From assembly GCA_004352715.1 (NCBI GenBank), contig SCFE01000001.1:4046839-4110838 (forward strand): 64,000 bases of DNA, read 5' to 3'. The DNA comes from Hofstenia miamia. Lineage: Eukaryota > Xenacoelomorpha > Acoela. Shown piece after piece: positions 56,979-64,000 of the stretch (within the stretch, counting starts at the first letter, position 1; every line of letters begins with the position of its first letter). The notes beneath the pieces were generated by a model that saw only the letters and a program-made list of their open reading frames with translations, was not told the origin of the DNA and made no database searches. Position numbers and translations under genes: made by a program.

Positions 56979-58270
56979 ATTTAGAAAAGCAATGATGAAG
57001 ACAGTATGGTGCATCAATTATTGAATAAGTAAGCTCTGTCGTGTGCTTTACAATTTGTACTAATTAGTCAGTCAGTTCATGATTCCAGTAACTGAGTTGT
57101 CCTGTGGGATATTAACTTAAATAGATTGCAGGTTTTCTTAAATTTGAGTTTAATATCCAGTACTTGAATTTTATTACTTTCCAATGTCTCAGTGTGGATT
57201 AGCAATTGATAGCAACAATGATTCATTTTATTCTAAAACACTTGGATTGAGCAATCAAAAATAGTATGTTTTGTTCTGTATAATTTTCAGAATTTCAAAA
57301 TAGTATTTTAGTCCAACATTCAACAGCCACTTCCACAATATCGATCACCTGTATATGTTTTTTTGCAAAAGTTTATATATATATTTATATGCCAATTGCA
57401 ATATAATGTGTATTTCAAACAAAGAAATATGTTATCTAGACAATATTTTGCTTTAAACAAAGAAAGCTTTTCTGCTACTCACAAAACACATTAAAAAATA
57501 TTTGCGAAATTATTAGTAGTTGATCCTTATTAAGAAAAATACAATAACTCCTAGAAACAGTTTTTATGTAAGCAGACTATACAAAACCTCATGTCAATAA
57601 TTAGGCAAAATATTGCCAAATATTTGACATCAAGTTTTGACAGAAAAATAAATTTTAAAGTGTAATTTAAAAAAGACTGATATAATAGGTCTTTTTGGAT
57701 TTTAGCCCTTGCTTCACATCTCTTTAATTTAATATACATTTTGTGAGTCCTAAATGAACATCATCTGCAACGATGTATATATTGATAATTTTTTAAAAAC
57801 TCATATTTTTCAAAGTTGATTACTGAGTAGAAATATCTGAAATATTTCTTTGTGTAGCAAAACCAAATATTAATATAGAAAAGCAATGATGAAAACAGTA
57901 TGGTGCATCAATTATTCAATAAGTAAGCTCTGTCATGTGCTTTACAATTTGTAATATTTTGTCAGTCAGTTCATGATTATAGTACTTGAGTTTTCCTGTG
58001 GAATATTACCTTAAATAGATTGCAGGTTTTCTATAATTTAAGTTTAATATCCATTAACTGAATTTTATGATTTTCCCAAGTATCAGTGTGGATTTGTATT
58101 TCATAGCAACAATGATTCATTATATTCCCAAAACTTTTAGATTGAGCATTCAAACAGAAGGCAATTTTACACTGAATAATTTTCAGTTTGATTCAAAATA
58201 ATATATTAGTCCTAAATTCAACACCCACTTCGACAGTATCTACAAGCTGTATATGTTCTTTTGTAAATAT
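56979..58270. repeat. two diverged direct copies of a ~400-bp repeat
   Basis: 56979-57385 and 57874-58270 match in order (TAGAAAAGCAATGATGAA, CAATTATT.AATAAGTAAG, GTCAGTCAGTTCATGATT, TAGATTGCAGGTTTTCT, CAACAATGATTCATT.TATT). Both end with a TTCAACA.CCACTTC block, also found at 41815-41890 after the 21-N gap. An unclassified interspersed repeat. Confidence 0.7.
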
Positions 58271-58281
58271 ATATATATGTA

Positions 58282-58694
58282 CAACGTTGGAACCGTGCAT
58301 TATTTTTGCGGCACGAGCCTAGCATGAAGGGATGCAGTGGGGCACAAACACGGCACGGCACGAAATTTAAAACAATTTTCAAGCACGAGTACAGCACGGC
58401 ACAAACATTTATAAATATGAACGTTAAACGTATGAGACATATGTTATAGATATATGAATGAAATTTATTTGGCACTAAATTGTTTGAATAGCTTAACAAA
58501 TTGTTCAATAATTAAAACGAATATGCAAATCTATAGATTTACAAAATCCAAATAACAAATATATTTCATACGTATTTTAATGTGGTCACGAGCATGGCAC
58601 GACACTAAATTTTCTATAAAAATGGGCACAAGCATGGCACGAGCACGGCACGGCACGGCACGGTACGAAATAAAGCACAGCACGGTTCCAACAC

Positions 58695-58696
<2 letters not shown>
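58282..58696. mobile_element. hAT-type MITE with GGCACG words
   Basis: A 415-bp non-coding element with inverted termini containing GTTGGAACCGTGC on both sides. Flanking octamers TATATGTA and TATATATA match at 7 of 8 positions, but the target is low complexity. GGCACG/GCACGA words occur about ten or more times, in tandem near 58636-58665. Open frames across it are compositional artefacts. Confidence 0.7.
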
Positions 58697-58721
<25 letters not shown>

Positions 58722-58725
<4 letters not shown>

Positions 58726-59148
58726 GGTCTGCAGGACCAGTATCTGGTTCAAGTCCTGTATCTGATCCTGCACTGCCTGGGACCAGATAAAGCTACCAAG
58801 TATCCGTGAGCAGATACTCGACTGGGCCAAGACCCAATGCTTCGGGACAATATACCTATTTGTGCTTAATATCAAGAACTCTGACCCTAGTATTTTAAAC
58901 ATCAAGGATTTCACTTGGTTAAAAGCGATGCAATTAATTAATTATTGCAATTATTAATTTTGCTATATTGTGTTTTATTTTCGTTCTCAATTAAATAACT
59001 TCTAACTGGATGTGCAATAGAAACAGGGAATGAGACCAAAATTTACTTTTCGGAATCGGGACTGTACAGGACTGGGGCCAAAGAAAATTTTTTGGAACAG
59101 GAGTCGTATAGAACTGGGACCAACTATAGCTGATTCTGCAGGCCTCTA
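58722..59148. mobile_element. hAT-type MITE with GGACC/GGTCC words
   Basis: A 427-bp element. Left end TAGAGGTCTGCAGGAC; right end (reverse complement) TAGAGGCCTGCAGAAT. Flanking octamers are both ATATATAT inside (TA)n, so the duplication is uninformative. GGGACCA/CTGGGACC/CCTG words recur near both ends. It is separated from the previous MITE by only 25 bp of (TA)n. Confidence 0.6.
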
Positions 59149-60723
59149 ATATATATATATATTGTGTGTACACAAATGTAAACTTCGCAGAAATCCATGG
59201 CTATGCGTAATTATTGAGATTGTTCAATACACAAGCTATTAGCAATGTAATTGATTAAAACAATTAGCAATGCAGTGCATTTAATTCCGTTGTATGGCGT
59301 CATCGAATGCGCGGGAATGTGTAGTAAAAATACTGCCTATTCCTTTACATTCATTTTCATGTGGCAACTCATTTCAGAGACTGATTGGGGTATTAATAAA
59401 AGAATTTTGAATTTGTTTTTTCTTAGATTTTGCTTCCCTTATAACTAAGTTTCGATTACTATGAAAATTTGGAGTTTTAAATTTAGGGAAATTTAGTAAA
59501 TTTTAAGGAGCAATTTTTTAAGAATTTTTTGAAAACGTACATAAAGATGTTTTATAAATTGTCATTATTAGCTTCGAAAAGTTTCCTTTTAATTCATCGT
59601 AAACTGATCGTTTTTTCTTCATTCGGCCTAATGTAATATTAATTGCCCAATTTGTTTGTATTTCAAATTTTCTAAGATAGTGTGTGTCAATTCCTGTATA
59701 TAGTATTCAAGCATACTTTAGATGACTTAAGAATAAGGCATGAATAAGCGGAAGTTTTGCATTAATTTTTAGAAGGTGAGAAAAATTAGTTATTGTTCTA
59801 ACGTTGAAAAAACAAAATGTCGGAGGAATCGGAAATTTGTTGCCATGGGAACATAATAAAAACGAAATAAAATAATATACTTTGTGGCAAATTTTTTCAG
59901 GTGATGTGAATCATTTATATAGGCAAACCATATATCATATTGAAGCTAATTAGGGACCCTATGCAACCACAGAGAGATTTTGTGCAATTTACGAAATGAT
60001 AAGTAGTAGCGTGCGTAAATTTGCATTTTTAATTAGTACTCAGCTCATTAAATATACGTAAACCAATTTTCTAAAAAATTAAAGACATAACATAAAAAAT
60101 CTTTCTGTAGTTGCATAGACCAATGGGTGTACTATATACATGCCAAATTTGATATTGGTACTTTTTTCCTTCTTGAAGATTTTTGTGCCAAAAATATGCA
60201 AAATGCAAAAAACGAAATGTGGAGAAAAACACAGTTAAAGTGCATTTTTGAACAAAAATATGCCAAAAATTGTCAGATATTTTCGCATTTTTCATGAAAT
60301 TTGGATGTATTTTCTGAAAAATTATTTTGGATATGTTTAAAGAAGTATATTTTGACTAAATTTAATAAATAAAATTTTTTTTACAATTTATTGCATTTTG
60401 GTAAATTTTCTGTGGGGGTACCCCCTTAATGATTACAATTATATAGAAAATAACACAGTATTCTAAATATCAAGAAAAATTAAAGTAAATGGAAAATTTA
60501 CAAGTAAATAGTATTCAGCGGTTAATTTTAACAAAATTATATTCGATGTCTATTAGATCCAAATGAATCAATCTTTTTTTCAATGAATGTGTCTATGTCT
60601 TCATTTTTTTTCACGATGAATGCTTAGCATACATAATCCTGACAGTCTGTTTGAAGACAGTATTTCTTAACCAAGTTTTTACTCGTCGCATGCAACTAAA
60701 TTATCTTTCAACTGTACATGTAG
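59149..60723. other. intergenic, no gene; possible TTAA-type element end at 60411-60428
   Basis: AT-rich. CTGTGGGGGTACCCCCTTAA near 60410-60430 looks like the right end of a TTAA-targeting element. A weakly similar TTAGGGACCC..CCACAG stretch lies at 59951-59973 and could be the left end of a ~480-bp element. Confidence 0.35.
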
Positions 60724-61080
60724 TTATTGGAAGAGCAAGCAATATGCAAACGCTTCTTTAACAGCGGGAAAAAATGTTGTATGTTGTAAGGCAACTTTAA
60801 CATTGGAGGCTAATAAATAATCATGAGTTGTACAGAAAATCTGCCAGGTTTCACTTTCTCTATCAAGACTTTCTACCTTATAAAGTTCTTCAATGTAAGA
60901 TGAATTGTCTCTTAAATGATTAGCTCTGATTTTACAATATTCCAAGGTAGTAAGTAACATAAACCATGCGAGGATTGATTTTCATCACCAAAGCGACATT
61001 TGAGAGATTGAATTATTGAATCTAAATAAGGAATTAGAATTGATTGGCGGTAATAAATTTCAGCAGTTATGAGTTGGAAT
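60724..61080 (-). pseudogene. hAT-family transposase C-terminal relic
   Basis: The minus strand near 60965-61060 reads YYRQSILIPYLDSIIQSLKC, then RFGDENQSSHGL, the P-x-L-D-x-I-x-x-x-L-x-x-R-F block of hAT transposases of the THAP9/52-kDa-repressor type. After a shift, a 78-codon frame (60724-60960) continues with ESETWQIFC and TTFFPAVKEAFAYCLLFQ, where FP-x-I-x-x-L-L is expected ahead of the dimerisation motif. The IPxSS..ERxFS signature itself is not present. It abuts the tandem repeat on the right. Confidence 0.6.
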
Positions 61081-62034
61081 CATCATTATTACTATTACAA
61101 ATACTTTGTCTGCGGCCTTAGCGAGGTACAGTAATATATATATATATATATAAATGATCTTTTAAGGTTCCGCATCGAATCTGGGGATGATAATAATAAT
61201 AATAATAATCAATGACTTTATTTAGCCGCTGAAGGCATACACAACAAAAAATTATAACAAGTCAAGTTTTACGGCAGCGAGGACAGTCACAGGAGATGAA
61301 ATAGGAGCAAATGGAAGAGTAGGTGAAGTTGGAGAAGGGCTCAGCAAAGAGGAAAGCCATCAAAGATTTCTTGAGGCTCGGTGGCGGGGAAAAGAATTCA
61401 ATCACTGTTGGAGGGTTGAGAGTTAAGATGTAATTAGCAGCAGTACAAGCACGATTGAAAAACGAGTGAAGGGTGCGATATTTCTTTGTACGACGAATGG
61501 AGAAGGTGACAACATCATCAGAGCGAGTGCAGCAGGAATTAGAAAATTTCAGCAGTTATGAGTTGGAATCATCATTATTACTATTACAAATACTTTGTCT
61601 GCGGCCTTAGCGAGGTACAGTAATATATATATATATATATATAAATGATCTTTTAAGGTTCCGCATCGAATCTGGGGATGATAATAATAATAATAATAAT
61701 CAATGACTTTATTTAGCCGCTGAAGGCATACACAACAAAAAAATAAAAACAAGTCAAGTTTTACGGCAGCGAGGACAGTCGCAGGAGATGAAATAGGAGC
61801 AAATGGAAGAGTAGGCGAAGTTGGAGAAGGGCTCAGCAAAGAGGAAAGCCATCAAAGATTTCTTGAAGCTCGGTGGCGGGGAAAAGAAATCAATCGCTGT
61901 TGGAGGGTTGCGAGTCAAGATGTAATTAGCAGCAGTACAAGCACGATTGAAAAACGAGTGAAGGGTGCGATATTTCTTTGTACGACGAATGGAGAAGGTG
62001 ACAACATCATCAGAGCGAGTGCAGCAGGAATGAG
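61056..62034. repeat. 489-bp direct tandem duplication
   Basis: Units start at 61056 and 61545 with AATTTCAGCAGTTATG. They differ in (TA)n length and at several bases, so they are not simple copies of one read. Each unit contains (TA)n, (AAT)n, and the 3' end of the second RT family. Confidence 0.8.
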
Positions 62035-62299
62035 AGAATTTAATGAAATCAAGCGGATCAACATCCAATTTGCGAGTGAGCAGTCGATTGAACAGGAGGA
62101 GATAGAAAACATGGAAGTAGTAACAGCGAGAGAGTGAAGAATTTGAGAAGGGCGTCTTTGTATGGCAAGGTAGAGATCCATTTGAAGGGACGCTTCTGGA
62201 AAGGTTCCATGGAGTGGAACAAGGAATAGGAAAGCCACCAACAGAGATTACGATGTTCGTTGTTCCCCATTTCCTAAATTAAGAAGAAAATTCTTTCCT
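61192..62299 (-). pseudogene. 3'-terminal fragments of a second non-LTR family
   Basis: In both tandem units the minus strand gives FFNRACTAANYILT, a Pro-rich stretch, PFSNFAYSSICSYFIS and a CDCPRCRKT-type end, followed by AATAAAG and an (ATT)n tail. The second unit extends further upstream (DFIKFSHSCCTRSDDVVTFS, KWISTLPYKDALLKF) with frameshifts. This is the post-RT C-terminal region of a Jockey/CR1-like polymerase; the Cys cluster matches that at the end of the RT at 49377. The RT core is missing here. Confidence 0.65.
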
Positions 62300-63299
62300 N
62301 NNNNNNNNNNNNNNNNNNNNNNNNNNNNNNNNNNNNNNNNNNNNNNNNNNNNNNNNNNNNNNNNNNNNNNNNNNNNNNNNNNNNNNNNNNNNNNNNNNNN
62401 NNNNNNNNNNNNNNNNNNNNNNNNNNNNNNNNNNNNNNNNNNNNNNNNNNNNNNNNNNNNNNNNNNNNNNNNNNNNNNNNNNNNNNNNNNNNNNNNNNNN
62501 NNNNNNNNNNNNNNNNNNNNNNNNNNNNNNNNNNNNNNNNNNNNNNNNNNNNNNNNNNNNNNNNNNNNNNNNNNNNNNNNNNNNNNNNNNNNNNNNNNNN
62601 NNNNNNNNNNNNNNNNNNNNNNNNNNNNNNNNNNNNNNNNNNNNNNNNNNNNNNNNNNNNNNNNNNNNNNNNNNNNNNNNNNNNNNNNNNNNNNNNNNNN
62701 NNNNNNNNNNNNNNNNNNNNNNNNNNNNNNNNNNNNNNNNNNNNNNNNNNNNNNNNNNNNNNNNNNNNNNNNNNNNNNNNNNNNNNNNNNNNNNNNNNNN
62801 NNNNNNNNNNNNNNNNNNNNNNNNNNNNNNNNNNNNNNNNNNNNNNNNNNNNNNNNNNNNNNNNNNNNNNNNNNNNNNNNNNNNNNNNNNNNNNNNNNNN
62901 NNNNNNNNNNNNNNNNNNNNNNNNNNNNNNNNNNNNNNNNNNNNNNNNNNNNNNNNNNNNNNNNNNNNNNNNNNNNNNNNNNNNNNNNNNNNNNNNNNNN
63001 NNNNNNNNNNNNNNNNNNNNNNNNNNNNNNNNNNNNNNNNNNNNNNNNNNNNNNNNNNNNNNNNNNNNNNNNNNNNNNNNNNNNNNNNNNNNNNNNNNNN
63101 NNNNNNNNNNNNNNNNNNNNNNNNNNNNNNNNNNNNNNNNNNNNNNNNNNNNNNNNNNNNNNNNNNNNNNNNNNNNNNNNNNNNNNNNNNNNNNNNNNNN
63201 NNNNNNNNNNNNNNNNNNNNNNNNNNNNNNNNNNNNNNNNNNNNNNNNNNNNNNNNNNNNNNNNNNNNNNNNNNNNNNNNNNNNNNNNNNNNNNNNNNN
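62300..63299. other. assembly gap, exactly 1000 N
   Basis: A fixed-length placeholder inside a cluster of repeated RT fragments, where assemblers typically break. Long frames across it are meaningless. Confidence 0.98.
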
Positions 63300-64000
63300 C
63301 AATCACTGTTGGAGGGTTGAGAGTTAAGATGTAATTAGCAGCAGTACAAGCACGATTGAAAAACGAGTGAAGGGTGCGATATTTCTTTGTACGACGAATG
63401 GAGAAGGTGACAACATCATCAGAGCGAGTGCAGCAGGAATGAGAGAACTTAATGAAATCAAAAGGATCAAGATCCAATTTGCGAATCAGTAGTCGATTGA
63501 ACAGAAGGAGATCACATTCATGGAAGTAGAGTGACAACGGGAGAGGGGAGAATTTCAGCAGAGCGTCTTTATAGGCCAAAGAGGAAATCCATTTTTTTGA
63601 CACACTGGTGGCGATTGGTCAGGTAAGACTGGAACAGTTCGATGAAATCCACATCAAAACCAAATAAACGTAACTTGTCAAGCAGAATGGAATGAGAGAG
63701 GCGATAAAACGCTTTTGATATGTCAAGAAAGATAATACAACCAGGATCATTACTATCAGAGTGAAAGTAGCAGTTTTCGATCAGAGTGAGCAGGTTAGTA
63801 ATCATAGAGCGAGCAGGAAGGTTGCCATGCTGAGAAGAAGAGATGAGGTGACGAATTTTTGGGAATATATAACGAAAAACAAGGCGCTCAAAGATGATAG
63901 ACAGTTGAGATAGAATAGCTATTGGGCGGTAAGACGTGACCTGTGAGGAGCGAAGCTGATTAGATTTTAACAGCGGAGAAATCCAAGATGTCTTCCAACA
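63300..64000 (-). pseudogene. second non-LTR family, RT N-terminal part fused to the C-terminal region
   Basis: From the window edge to about 63590 the minus strand is open: WISPLLKSNQLRSSQVTSYR, PIAILSQLSIIFERLVF, then SSQHGNLPARSM and CIIFLDISKAFYRLSHSILL with the first catalytic Asp, and SYLTNRHQCV. The GVPQGS and YADD motifs are missing. Instead the sequence jumps to KKWISSLAYKDALLKF and the C-terminal region DFIKFSHSCCTRSDD (63300-63603), so a deletion removed the active-site core. The fragment continues beyond the window. Its family matches the fragments at 61192-62299. Confidence 0.75.

Noticed and set aside
58531-58914. 127-codon minus-strand frame over GGCACG and GGACC words
   Set aside because: It is a by-product of repetitive MITE sequence and (TA)n, with no protein-like pattern.

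Overview
The window is nuclear DNA from an animal with a strongly AT-rich, transposon-dense genome. It holds ten exons of one conserved metazoan gene, spliceosomal introns with GT..AG borders from 44 nt to about 24 kb, and remnants of piggyBac, Tc1/mariner, hAT, Ty3/gypsy and non-LTR elements. No bacterial-style operons, CRISPR arrays, rRNA or tRNA genes were seen. The species cannot be fixed from the sequence; an AT-rich invertebrate is the safest statement.

The only host gene I can identify is SCYL2 (SCY1-like pseudokinase 2, CVAK104), on the + strand from 3294 to 45993. Ten exons encode about 606 residues: the end of the pseudokinase domain, the HEAT-like repeat region, a coiled coil and a low-complexity clathrin/AP2-type tail. 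Exons encoding the kinase N-terminus lie upstream of the window. Almost everything else is intronic or downstream mobile DNA.

Layout: 1-3293 is intron with hAT remnants, one inside an element rich in CGTGTA words. The 3581-27773 intron contains a near full-length decayed piggyBac (3920-5978), mariner-like fragments, an LTR relic into which a deleted piggyBac has inserted (9004 onward), a second complete copy of that piggyBac (13488-15298), a GC-richer minus-strand frame that may be an endogenous viral insert (18612-19570), an SGNH-hydrolase fragment, and the 3' half of a gypsy-type element with its LTR (22322-26520). The 29745-39852 intron holds two copies of a Tc1-derived repeat and a decayed reverse transcriptase. 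Downstream of SCYL2 (46 kb onward) come two larger Tc1 elements, several hAT-type MITEs with recognisable 8-bp target duplications, a 688-codon intact reverse-transcriptase ORF nested in a TA-flanked MITE, further RT relics, a hAT relic and a tandemly repeated second RT family at the right edge.

Assembly quality matters here. Two gaps are exactly 1000 N (10654-11653, 62300-63299). Four of the five short N runs sit between direct repeats of 0.1-1.3 kb, which suggests uncollapsed overlaps rather than real duplications.
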